A DNA stretch of 64,000 nucleotides from Zhenpiania hominis. Its GTDB lineage: Bacteria > Bacillota > Clostridia > Peptostreptococcales > Anaerovoracaceae. Below are positions 45,643 to 54,128 of the stretch, in pieces. The position numbers and the translations under genes are program-made. How positions within the stretch are numbered: the first letter of the stretch is position 1; each line of letters opens with the position of its first letter. The stretch spans positions 62,001 through 126,000 of the forward strand of contig NZ_JACRYT010000005.1 of the NCBI RefSeq assembly GCF_014333425.1, given 5' to 3'. A model generated the notes under the pieces. It had not been told where the DNA came from and made no database searches. It saw only the letters and a program-made list of their open reading frames with translations.

Positions 45643-46851
45643 ATGGATAAAAGAATAGTGGTAGTAGGAACGGGATATGTGGGCTTATCAAATGCGATAC
45701 TTCTTGCCCAGCATAATGAAGTAATAGCGGTAGATTTATTACCTAAAAAAGTACATATGATAAACAATGGTGAGAGTCCATTAAAGGATAAAGAGATAGA
45801 AGATTATTTAGAAAGCGGTAATCTTAACCTTACTGCCACAACGGACGGAGATATGGCATATATGGGTGCAGATTTTGTCATTGTATCTACACCTACAGAC
45901 TACGATCCAGAAGAGGATTACTTCAATACCGATTCCGTAGAGAGTGTAGTAGAACAGGTACGGAAGCTAAATCCATCTGCTTATATTGTAATAAAGAGCA
46001 CAGTTCCTATAGGATTCACAAGGGCTATACAGGAGAAGTTCGATACCGATCATATCCTGTTTTCGCCTGAGTTTCTAAGAGAAGGACAGGCTCTTAAGGA
46101 TAACCTTCATCCGTCGCGCATTATTGTCGGAGCAAACATGGAGAGCGGAGAATCTGTGGTGAAAGCGAAAGAATTTGCGGGACTTTTAAAGGAGGGGGCT
46201 CTTAAAGAAGATGTGCCTGTTCTCATCATGGAAACTACCGAGGCAGAAGCGGTGAAGCTGTTTGCCAACATGTATCTTGCAATGAGAGTATCATACTTTA
46301 ATGAACTTGATACATATGCGGAAGCACAAAAACTTGACACAGAGTCGATTATCAGAGGGGTATGCTATGATCTTAGAATAGGAGGAGGCTATAACAATCC
46401 CTCCTTCGGATATGGAGGATATTGTTTCCCTAAAGATACCAAACAGCTTTTAGCTAACTATAAGGGAATTCCGCAAAATATCATAGGGGCAGTGGTAGAT
46501 TCTAATATCACAAGAAAAGGCTTCATAGCGGAGCAGATAATTAAGACATTAAAGAAAAGAAAAGAAGATAGGAGCGTAGCTGGGGTCTACCTGTTAGCCA
46601 TGAAAACGGGATCAGATAATTTCAGACAGTCTGCGATTTTAGATATCATCGAGATATTGAAAAAGAGAGATATTGAGATCATCATATATGAACCGGCACT
46701 CAAGGAAAACCTTTTCATGGGGTGCAAGGTTATTCGTGATATTGATGCGTTCAAAGCTGTATGTGATATTATCATAGCTAACAGAAAAACAGCAGAACTT
46801 AAAGATGTTGCAGATAAAGTATATACCAGAGATATATTTTTATCGGATTAA
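45643..46851 (+). CDS. ugd: UDP-glucose 6-dehydrogenase
   Basis: 402 aa. N-terminal NAD fold V-V-G-T-G-Y-V-G-L-S, E-F-L-R-E-G-Q-A (about 147), and the catalytic Cys segment G-Y-C-F-P-K-D. Oxidises UDP-glucose to UDP-glucuronate; feeds the neighbouring decarboxylase. Three bases separate the two genes. Confidence 0.92.
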   Translation: MDKRIVVVGTGYVGLSNAILLAQHNEVIAVDLLPKKVHMINNGESPLKDKEIEDYLESGNLNLTATTDGDMAYMGADFVIVSTPTDYDPEEDYFNTDSVESVVEQVRKLNPSAYIVIKSTVPIGFTRAIQEKFDTDHILFSPEFLREGQALKDNLHPSRIIVGANMESGESVVKAKEFAGLLKEGALKEDVPVLIMETTEAEAVKLFANMYLAMRVSYFNELDTYAEAQKLDTESIIRGVCYDLRIGGGYNNPSFGYGGYCFPKDTKQLLANYKGIPQNIIGAVVDSNITRKGFIAEQIIKTLKKRKEDRSVAGVYLLAMKTGSDNFRQSAILDIIEILKKRDIEIIIYEPALKENLFMGCKVIRDIDAFKAVCDIIIANRKTAELKDVADKVYTRDIFLSD

Positions 46852-46886
46852 GATATTTAGCCTAAAAAGGTGAAAAGGAGATGGAT

Positions 46887-47957
46887 ATGGAGATGAAAAC
46901 AGAAAAAGAGCAGATGCAACCGAATAAGGGTAAAAAAAAGAAATTGGTTTTCATTATAGCGATAATCATCATAGCCGCCATTATAGTGCTTGCAGTAGTA
47001 ATAGCACTCGACCATGAGGAAGTACAAAAACAGAATATTCAGTCTACGACAGAGGTGGAACAGATGATCTATGGTGACGAGAGCCTTGGGATAGACGCAG
47101 AGGTAGATGAATCGCTTAAGGATTACAGAAATATCGTCATTTATGGACTGGATGCAGAAGATAAGGACTCCGCATCTGGACATAGAAGCGATGCCATGAT
47201 GATTTTAAGCATCAATAAAAAGACGGATGCAGTTAAGCTGTTTTCTGTATATCGTGATACATATCTTCAGATCAATGATGATGGAACTCTTGACAAGACG
47301 AATCATGCCTATGCCTATGGGGGTATGCGTCAGAGTATGAAGGCACTAAACCAGAATCTCGATCTGAATATCCGAGAAGCGATAACGTTCAATTGGAAGG
47401 CAACCGCTGATCTGGTAGATGCACTGGGTGGTATTGAGATGGATGTGCAGGATAATGAGATCCAATTTATAAATCAGCATTTAAACGGAATGGGTGCAGA
47501 GGAGCAATATATCACTCAGAGTGGTACGCAGACTCTGAGTGGAAGGCAGGCAGTAGCATATTCGAGAATACGGTATGATTCAAGCGATTTTAAGAGAAAT
47601 GAGAGGATGCAGGCAGTGCTGATTGCAACATTTAAAAAGGCGCAAACTCTTGGAGCAGGACAACTTATGAGTATCATGGATGATGTGGTAGGAGAGATAG
47701 ACAGTAACATGAGCAGGAATACGATGACAGAGATATTAAGTCAGATTAAGGAATTGGATATCGATGAAAACATGGGATGGCCGTTTAAGAAGCAGGGTTG
47801 GATGCATAATGAAATTTATTACTGTGTACCGGTAACGTTAGCTTCCAATGTATCGGAACTTCATGCCAGAGTATTCGGACAGAGCGGATATGTGCCAACG
47901 GAGTTTGTACAGAACGTAAGTAGTCAGATCGAATCCATCAGCGGATATAGTCAATAA
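46887..47957 (+). CDS. LytR-CpsA-Psr (LCP) family wall-polymer ligase
   Basis: About 356 aa. Short basic cytoplasmic start, one membrane helix (about 19-41), then an extracellular LCP domain: S-D-A-M-M-I-L-S, F-S-V-Y-R-D-T, and L-S-G-R-Q-A-V-A-Y-S-R-I-R. ATG 46887 has AAGGAG six bases upstream. It attaches the capsule polymer to peptidoglycan. Confidence 0.9.
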   Translation: MEMKTEKEQMQPNKGKKKKLVFIIAIIIIAAIIVLAVVIALDHEEVQKQNIQSTTEVEQMIYGDESLGIDAEVDESLKDYRNIVIYGLDAEDKDSASGHRSDAMMILSINKKTDAVKLFSVYRDTYLQINDDGTLDKTNHAYAYGGMRQSMKALNQNLDLNIREAITFNWKATADLVDALGGIEMDVQDNEIQFINQHLNGMGAEEQYITQSGTQTLSGRQAVAYSRIRYDSSDFKRNERMQAVLIATFKKAQTLGAGQLMSIMDDVVGEIDSNMSRNTMTEILSQIKELDIDENMGWPFKKQGWMHNEIYYCVPVTLASNVSELHARVFGQSGYVPTEFVQNVSSQIESISGYSQ

Positions 47958-47973
47958 AGGAGGGAGTGTGCAT

Positions 47974-48708
47974 ATGGGAGAAAAATGGATATATACAGAT
48001 ATTCATGCACACATCATCCCAGGAGTAGATGATGGATCCTCAAGTATGGAAGAAAGCCTTGAAATGGCCGAACTCGCATATCAAGAAGGGGTACGGGCGA
48101 TCATTGCAACACCACATTATGGAAGACGCAATCCTGAGTACAATACAAATCGTACAGTCGCATTAGCTATGGAATTGCGGGAGAAGATCAAAAAAAACCA
48201 TCCGGATTTGAGTCTCTTTCTGGGGAATGAATTGTATTACAGTCCCGGAATTATTGAGGAAGTAAACTCCAGAAAAGCATTTACATTGGGAAGTACAAAC
48301 TACGCGTTGGTCGAATTTGATGTGCTGGCAGAATATCCGGAGTTGAAACGTTGTATCAGAGAGTTTGTGATGGAAGGCTACCGGCCAATCCTCGCGCACA
48401 CAGAGCGATATAGATGTCTCTTTCATGACATAAGCAGGGTAAAAGAGCTAATCGAGCAGGGTGCATACATACAGGTGAATACCAGAGGATTTATACAAAA
48501 AAAGAGGGAGGAACGCAGTTTATGGTGTTGGGAATTGCTTGAGACTGGTTTGATTCATTTTATAGCAAGTGATTGTCATAATATGCGGGAACGAAAACCC
48601 ATCATGAAAACGGCAATAAGGGAAATGGTGAAGCTGGCAGGAGAAGAAGCAGTAAAGGAAATTGTATATGCCAATATCTTTAAACTGCTCAAGAATGAAT
48701 ATATCTAG
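47974..48708 (+). CDS. CpsB/CapC-like PHP tyrosine-protein phosphatase
   Basis: About 244 aa. Metal-binding PHP motifs: D-I-H-A-H-I-I-P-G-V-D-D-G at the N-terminus, T-P-H-Y-G, G-N-E-L-Y-Y and A-S-D-C-H-N near the end. Dephosphorylates the CpsD kinase, tuning polymer length. ATG 47974 (or GTG 47968) behind AAAGGAGGG. Confidence 0.9.
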   Translation: MGEKWIYTDIHAHIIPGVDDGSSSMEESLEMAELAYQEGVRAIIATPHYGRRNPEYNTNRTVALAMELREKIKKNHPDLSLFLGNELYYSPGIIEEVNSRKAFTLGSTNYALVEFDVLAEYPELKRCIREFVMEGYRPILAHTERYRCLFHDISRVKELIEQGAYIQVNTRGFIQKKREERSLWCWELLETGLIHFIASDCHNMRERKPIMKTAIREMVKLAGEEAVKEIVYANIFKLLKNEYI

Positions 48709-48719
48709 GAGGAACATAA

Positions 48720-49445
48720 ATGAATCATGAGAGAAATGAGATAGAATTCGATCTGCAAGAGGTTTTCTATATATTAAAAAAGAAGATTCTGCTTATCATT
48801 CTTGTGGCAGTTCTGGGAGCAGTGGCAGCCGGTGTATACAGTTTTCTTCTGGCCTCTCCCATATATCAGTCTACGGCAAAAGTGTACATACTGTCACAGT
48901 CTACATCATTAACTTCTTTTGCAGATATCCAGATCAGCTCCAGTTTAACAACAGACTATGAAGAGATGATTACGGGCAGACGTGTAGTCGGACAGGTAAA
49001 GGAAAATTTGAATCTTGATATGAAATATGAAGACATCGTGGAAATGGTAACGATTGAGAACCCTCCGGACACACGCATTTTAAATATATCAGTGGAATCT
49101 ACAGATGCGCAGGAAGCGGCGGATATGGCAAATGAGTTTGCGGAAGTGTCGAGAGAGCAGATTTCGAGGATCATGGAGACCGATGAGCCGGCGTTATTTG
49201 AGACAGCTATCGTGGAAGACGATCCGATCAAACCGCAAAAGGCAAGGAATACTATACTGGGGTTCCTGATTGGCTTGATATTGTCAGCGTTCGTGGTGAT
49301 TGTGCTGCATGTGCTTAATGACAATATCAAGAATCAGGAGGATGTGGAAAGGTATCTAAACCTCAATACGCTTGCCAATGTACCGCTTGAAAAGGGCAGT
49401 AAGGGAAAGAAAGAAAAGAAAGGGACACTCAGAAGAGAACGGTAA
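48720..49445 (+). CDS. Wzz/CpsC-type chain-length and kinase-activator protein
   Basis: 241 aa, two transmembrane helices (about 22-43 and 180-200) with an extracytoplasmic domain between them and a final cytoplasmic basic tail. N-terminal F-D-L-Q-E-V-F-Y-I-L-K-K-K and the P-x-x-P-x-x-P-like P-I-K-P-Q-K-A-R-N before TM2 mark the family. It activates CpsD and sets chain length. Start fixed by TAGGAGG. Confidence 0.9.
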   Translation: MNHERNEIEFDLQEVFYILKKKILLIILVAVLGAVAAGVYSFLLASPIYQSTAKVYILSQSTSLTSFADIQISSSLTTDYEEMITGRRVVGQVKENLNLDMKYEDIVEMVTIENPPDTRILNISVESTDAQEAADMANEFAEVSREQISRIMETDEPALFETAIVEDDPIKPQKARNTILGFLIGLILSAFVVIVLHVLNDNIKNQEDVERYLNLNTLANVPLEKGSKGKKEKKGTLRRER

Positions 49446-49463
49446 GGAAAGGAGAACGGATTC

Positions 49464-50144
49464 ATGCTGGATATAGAATTTGGAAATTTGCAGGAACCAG
49501 AATATGGACGAAGAGAGGCGCTGAATTCACTTAGAACGAATATACAGTTTTCCGGATCGGGATTACAGACATTGTTGTTTACAAGCTGTCAACCTAACGA
49601 GGGAAAGAGTACCATATCGTTTGAGTTGGCATACTCAATGGCAACAAATGGAAAAAAGACGGTGTTCGTCGATGCCGATCTCAGAAAGTCGGTAACGATC
49701 AATCGATATAAAATTACTAACCAAAGAAAGCGAATCGGCGGTTTGTCGCACTATTTGTCGATGCAGGCAACTCTGGACGATGTCCTTTGTCATACAAATG
49801 TAGAAAATATGGATATCATTTTATCAGGGCCTTATACACCGAATCCTACCGCCTTATTCAATGAACCTGCGTTTGATGTACTCTTACAAACGCTTAGAAA
49901 GTTATATGACTATGTGATTATAGATACCCCACCGCTTGGGGCCGTCATCGATGCTGCAGTCATAGCACCTAAGTGTGATGGGGCAATCCTTGTTCTGGAA
50001 GCCAATATGACAAATTCCAGGGCAGCTATCAGCGTAAAAAAGCAACTTGAGCTTGTAGGTAGCAACATATTGGGAGTAGTCCTTAATAAAGTCCCTGTAA
50101 GGAGTAGTGGATATTATTATCAGTATTATGGTGAATACAAATAG
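49464..50144 (+). CDS. CpsD/CapB-type bacterial tyrosine kinase
   Basis: 226 aa. P-loop P-N-E-G-K-S-T (about 46-52), Walker A' V-F-V-D-A-D-L-R, Walker B V-I-I-D-T-P-P, and the C-terminal Tyr cluster S-G-Y-Y-Y-Q-Y-Y-G-E-Y-K. Autophosphorylates on the tail and regulates polymerization with CpsB and CpsC. Complete phospho-regulatory triad. Confidence 0.92.
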   Translation: MLDIEFGNLQEPEYGRREALNSLRTNIQFSGSGLQTLLFTSCQPNEGKSTISFELAYSMATNGKKTVFVDADLRKSVTINRYKITNQRKRIGGLSHYLSMQATLDDVLCHTNVENMDIILSGPYTPNPTALFNEPAFDVLLQTLRKLYDYVIIDTPPLGAVIDAAVIAPKCDGAILVLEANMTNSRAAISVKKQLELVGSNILGVVLNKVPVRSSGYYYQYYGEYK

Positions 50145-50162
50145 CGGAGGGAAGATGCATAA

Positions 50163-51047
50163 ATGAAAGGGATCATATTAGCAGCAGGTAAGGGAACGAG
50201 GCTCTATCCAATAACGAAATCAATCTGCAAGCCGTTGCTTCCTGTGTATGATAAACCTCTGATCTATTATTCTATTTCAACATTGATGTTGGCTGGGATA
50301 AGAGATATATTGATTATTATACCTGATGGACAGCAGATTGCGTTTAGAGAATTGCTAGGAGATGGTAGTAAGTTTGGAATAAATATCGAATATGCGATAC
50401 AGGACGTACCGAGAGGAATCGCAGATGCATTTATTGTAGGCGAGCGCTTTATCAAGAACGATCAAGTCTGTCTTATGCTTGGCGATAATATATTCTATCA
50501 TCCGAATCTTGAAGGGATCTTAAAAAAAGCAATGCGATTCGTAAAAAATGCAAGTAAAGCAACGATATTTGGGATAAAGGTAGAAGATCCATATTCATTT
50601 GGTGTAGTGGAATTTGATGAAAATGGAAGAGTGATATCAATAGAAGAAAAGCCGGACTACCCAAAGTCTCAGTATGCAGTACCTGGATTATACTTCTATG
50701 GAAATGATGTGATCGATATAGCAAAAGAGCTTAAACCGTCAGCAAGAGGTGAGCTTGAGATAACGGATGTGAATATTGAGTACTTGAATCGAGGGAAATT
50801 GAACGTAATACCGCTTGATGAAGAGGTCATTTGGCTTGATGCAGGGACGGTCACTACATTACATGAAGCGGCATGTAGGGTATATGAGATGCAGCAGATA
50901 GGAGTCTATGTGTCGTATCCTGAAAAAGTAGCTATAGATAAAGGTTATATTACTTGGGATAAATTTATTCATGAAATAGAGGAAATGCACAACACAGAGT
51001 ATGGAAAACATTTAAAGGATATGATGGATAGCATCAAACTAATATAA
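50163..51047 (+). CDS. rfbA: glucose-1-phosphate thymidylyltransferase
   Basis: 294 aa: K-G-I-I-L-A-A-G-K-G-T-R-L-Y-P and P-L-L-P-V-Y-D-K-P-L-I-Y-Y signature; E-K-P at 160; D-A-G-T near the C-terminus. Makes dTDP-glucose. The rest of the rhamnose pathway (rfbB, rfbC, rfbD) is absent from this window, so dTDP-sugar conversion must use host enzymes or end at another product. Confidence 0.92.
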   Translation: MKGIILAAGKGTRLYPITKSICKPLLPVYDKPLIYYSISTLMLAGIRDILIIIPDGQQIAFRELLGDGSKFGINIEYAIQDVPRGIADAFIVGERFIKNDQVCLMLGDNIFYHPNLEGILKKAMRFVKNASKATIFGIKVEDPYSFGVVEFDENGRVISIEEKPDYPKSQYAVPGLYFYGNDVIDIAKELKPSARGELEITDVNIEYLNRGKLNVIPLDEEVIWLDAGTVTTLHEAACRVYEMQQIGVYVSYPEKVAIDKGYITWDKFIHEIEEMHNTEYGKHLKDMMDSIKLI

Positions 51048-51090
51048 TTTTTTTGTGATCTAAAAATTATGAGAAGGAGAAACTAATTGG

Positions 51091-52113
51091 GTGTTAAATA
51101 AAAGACATTTACAGAATATTTCAATTGCGGTAATTGGAGATTATTTTCTTGACAGATTTATTTATATAGATACAAATAGGACAAATAAATCCCTTTATGG
51201 CAACGGTCCAGTATATCATGTCAATGAGGTTAGGAAATATGCTGGAGCAGCGGGAACAATTGCAAAAAACTTGGCTAATCTGGGTGTTGGACATATCTAT
51301 GCTATTGGATTTATCGGAAATGACAGTAATGGAGTCGATCTAAGAAATTCAATGACTGCACTAGGCATTGATTGTGAGGGACTTATTGTAACTGATGCTT
51401 GTATTACACCAACGTACACTATGGTACTTCAAAAAGGTTCTGTGCAAAGTGAAATCTGTGAATATGATTACTTAAATGATAGTGTGACCCCCATAGAAAT
51501 ACAGAAGCAAATTTCAAGTGCCATATATAAATTAGCAAATGAGAATGATTTAGACGCAATAATTGCGCTAGATCAACTAGATACGGAAGACTGTGGTGTT
51601 ATTACTTCGTTAGTTGCGAAAACTTTATCATATATAGGTAATAAAAAAATAGTTTGTTTTGATTCTAGAAAACACATTGGAAAGGTAAAAAATGCGATTA
51701 TTAAATGCAACTATAAAGAATTTATGGAATCCGAATTATATGATAGTTCAATAACATTTCAAGACTCATGCAAAAAGATAAGTAAGGAAACAGGGCAGAC
51801 CCTTATTGTAACGAAAGATAAAGAGGGTGCATTTATAGTAGTAGACGGTAAAGTGACTCATATTCCTGCAAGAGAAATAGAACAGCCTATAGATTCTCGT
51901 GGTGCTGGTGACGCATTTACTAGTGGTTTTGTTACTGCCTTTTGTTGTGGAACTTCACTTTATACTTCTGGTCTAATTGGAGCAGTAACAGCATCATTGT
52001 GTGTAACTGAAATTGGTACAACAGGACGTATGCTATTTGATGATGTAATGAATACCTATGAAAGGTGGCGTAATCATGACAGCTTCAGATATTTCTCAAA
52101 AATTACATATTGA
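51091..52113 (+). CDS. PfkB-family sugar kinase (heptose-kinase-like)
   Basis: 340 aa, GTG start behind AAGGAG. N-terminus I-A-V-I-G-D-Y-F-L-D-R resembles HldE/RfaE kinase domains; Y-A-G-A-A-G-T-I-A-K-N-L and the catalytic D-S-R-G-A-G-D-A-F-T-S-G (about 268-279) are intact. It phosphorylates a sugar or sugar-1-phosphate-type substrate; the specific one is unknown. Its last 38 bases overlap a protein-kinase gene. Confidence 0.82.
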   Translation: MLNKRHLQNISIAVIGDYFLDRFIYIDTNRTNKSLYGNGPVYHVNEVRKYAGAAGTIAKNLANLGVGHIYAIGFIGNDSNGVDLRNSMTALGIDCEGLIVTDACITPTYTMVLQKGSVQSEICEYDYLNDSVTPIEIQKQISSAIYKLANENDLDAIIALDQLDTEDCGVITSLVAKTLSYIGNKKIVCFDSRKHIGKVKNAIIKCNYKEFMESELYDSSITFQDSCKKISKETGQTLIVTKDKEGAFIVVDGKVTHIPAREIEQPIDSRGAGDAFTSGFVTAFCCGTSLYTSGLIGAVTASLCVTEIGTTGRMLFDDVMNTYERWRNHDSFRYFSKITY

Positions 52114-52999
52114 TAAAGGCAAAACTCTCACAACGAAGGGTAGCAAGTATCTAATAATTAGGGCTATAGGGCTTGGGAAGAATAATGTTGTATACTATGC
52201 GTTAGGCATAGAAGGTTTACGGAAAGGAATGTTTGTTGCAATAAAGATACAATATAATTTGGAGGGAAAACGAGTAAAACGATTTTTTCGTGAAGTTTCT
52301 TTCCTGCGTCAACATCAACATTTATATACGGTAAAGTATTATGATGAAGGATATTATCAAGTAACAAATAAAAGATATCCATTTGTTGTAATTTCATATT
52401 TGCCATATACATTAGAAGATTACATTATCAATTTTGAAATGAGCTTTGAGAAAAAACTATGTTTTGCATGTCAAATGGCATCCGTACTATGCTGGCTGAA
52501 AAGGTTAAATACGCTTCATCGTGACATAAAGCCATTAAATATTCTTACAGATGGAGAAAATGCAGTTTTGGGGGATTTTGGACTAATCAAAAACTTAAAC
52601 AAAGAACGATTACTAATATCAGAATGGGATGATGGCGAAGCAGAGGATATTCTAGATATATCAGATACGATACCGAGGTTTTATCGTACACCAGAACTGG
52701 TTCGATTTGCGAAGAAGGAAGACATTCTTCGTATAGAATCTGACACTTTTCAAATGGGACTTGTATACGGTAGACTGTTTACAGGAAAAAATCCGTTACA
52801 GCCATCTAAAATGAAGTTGGATGATTTGAACATTTCCTTTTCTGAAGTTGATGAATATAATGTAGAATATAGAATCGTAAAAAGGCTCAACTGTTTAATA
52901 AGGAAAATGTTAAACATGGATTATAATATACGGGCAACTCCAGAATATGTTCTTCAAGAAATGATGGAGGTATATAAAATCTATGCTGTATATCCATGA
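52076..52999 (+). CDS. eukaryotic-type Ser/Thr protein kinase-like protein
   Basis: About 307 aa. G-L-G-K-N-N-V-V-Y glycine loop (~32), V-A-I-K-I catalytic Lys (~58), H-R-D-I-K-P-L-N catalytic loop (~148), D-F-G-L (~167) and Y-R-T-P-E activation-segment end. All active-site residues are present. No membrane anchor or PASTA repeats, so it is cytoplasmic. ATG 52076 behind AAAGGTGG, nested in the end of the sugar-kinase gene, so the two are coupled. The kinase may control the sugar kinase or capsule synthesis (inference). Confidence 0.85.
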   Translation: MTASDISQKLHIDKGKTLTTKGSKYLIIRAIGLGKNNVVYYALGIEGLRKGMFVAIKIQYNLEGKRVKRFFREVSFLRQHQHLYTVKYYDEGYYQVTNKRYPFVVISYLPYTLEDYIINFEMSFEKKLCFACQMASVLCWLKRLNTLHRDIKPLNILTDGENAVLGDFGLIKNLNKERLLISEWDDGEAEDILDISDTIPRFYRTPELVRFAKKEDILRIESDTFQMGLVYGRLFTGKNPLQPSKMKLDDLNISFSEVDEYNVEYRIVKRLNCLIRKMLNMDYNIRATPEYVLQEMMEVYKIYAVYP

Positions 53000-53350
53000 A
53001 CCTATCGTGAATTTTATATAGCAAGAGGCGTTACTGGTGTTTGGGATTATATTCATGTGGTCGATGTGACAAAGGGGCATGTATCAGCCTTGGAATTTCT
53101 GAACAGGAACCCGAGATTTCATGCATTTAATCTGGGAACTGAGCAAGGTGTCAGCGTTCTAGAACTACTCGAAACCCTTCAAAAGATAAACAGTGTAAAG
53201 GTACCGTATCGCTTCGTCCTACGTTGCCCGGGTGATGTGGTAGAATGCTATGCGTCCGTTGAAAAGGTGAAATATGTACTGGGCTGGCAGGCAAAGCGAA
53301 GTCTGGAAAATATGACAATGGATGCTTGGCGGTTTGAAATTAGTTGCTAA
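53000..53350 (+). pseudogene. galE C-terminal fragment
   Basis: The frame from 53000 reads ...T-G-V-W-D-Y-I-H-V-V-D-V-T-K-G-H-V-S-A-L-E-F-L, then F-N-L-G-T-E-Q-G-V-S-V and D-V-V-E-C-Y-A-S ... L-G-W-Q-A, i.e. the last third of a UDP-glucose epimerase. The Rossmann and catalytic portions are missing and there is no start signal (ATG-like 53057 is internal). It differs clearly from the intact galE at 33303, so it is a separate ruin, perhaps a recombination scar at the right edge of the capsule locus. Confidence 0.85.
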
Positions 53351-53409
53351 GTCTAAAATATTATAATTGGCAGGTAGGGCGCATGTTCATAATACTACAG
53401 GAGAAGAAT

Positions 53410-53952
53410 ATGGGAAGGATTACTTTCGCAGAAAGATTGCATGATATCCTCAGAGAAAGAGATATCATGCAGGTGGAACTTTGTAAAATGACGGGTATAG
53501 GAAAAAGTGCAATGAGTCAGTATTTGAGTGGAGCTTTTACTCCAAGGCAGGAGACTTTGTATAAGCTGGCTTCTGCTTTGGATGTCTCCGAGGCATGGCT
53601 TATGGGATATGATGTGCCTTGTGATAGAAAGATTCCTACTGGCAGAGAATCAGATTCCGATTCCTTTTATTTCACTGCTGCCGATGATAGTATGGCATCA
53701 TTTTGTATCCCAAATGGTTCCAAAGTTCTTATTCAAAAAAACGATTACGCCCATTCGGGTCAGATCGTATGCTTTTCCATTGCGGATGCTCAAGAGATGC
53801 TCTTGAGAAAATTATACAAGCAGGGGACTGGGTTCGTTTTCACTGCATCGTCAAGCGGTGATTACCCGCCTTTTATTTTCAGCGAGTCAGACTTTTCTGC
53901 CCGCAGGCTGAAAATTCACGGTGTTGCAATAAAAGTCATCATTTCACTATAG
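53410..53952 (+). CDS. XRE-type repressor with S24 (LexA-like) peptidase domain
   Basis: About 180 aa. HTH residues 5-60 (M-Q-V-E-L-C-K-M-T-G-I-G-K-S-A-M-S-Q-Y), then an S24 domain with nucleophile Ser in D-D-S-M-A (about 98) and a Lys in L-L-R-K-L-Y (about 137). Such phage/ICE repressors self-cleave upon RecA activation; no A-G or C-G cleavage pair is obvious in the linker, so cleavability is open. ATG 53410 follows AGGAGAAG. Likely controls element genes; first gene after the capsule locus. Confidence 0.87.
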   Translation: MGRITFAERLHDILRERDIMQVELCKMTGIGKSAMSQYLSGAFTPRQETLYKLASALDVSEAWLMGYDVPCDRKIPTGRESDSDSFYFTAADDSMASFCIPNGSKVLIQKNDYAHSGQIVCFSIADAQEMLLRKLYKQGTGFVFTASSSGDYPPFIFSESDFSARRLKIHGVAIKVIISL

Positions 53953-54054
53953 TGCAGGTATGAAATTTTTAAAGACAGAAAATGCAGTTTAGATTAAGTC
54001 TAGAAAATGTAAACTGACGAAAAGTACGTTCACTGTGTGTGAAAATTTTAAGAG

Positions 54055-54099
54055 AAAAATCCCTGCATTAGCTATCATTCAATGCTTGCAGAGATTTTT
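54055..54099. terminator. terminator between convergent genes (possibly bidirectional)
   Basis: AAATC-CCTGCA pairs with TGCAG-AGATTT around 54087-54097, followed by TTTT; on the other strand the stem is also followed by Ts. It lies between the repressor gene (+) and the DUF3102 gene (-). Confidence 0.6.
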
Positions 54100-54128
54100 G
54101 AGGGAGTGCTCTTCCAATTTATCCATAT

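Noticed and set aside
53439..53470. Perfect 10-bp inverted repeat GCATGATATC / GATATCATGC inside the S24 repressor gene
   Set aside because: A 10-bp arm pair with a short loop is expected about once by chance in 64 kb, and it lies in conserved HTH codons; no second copy was seen.
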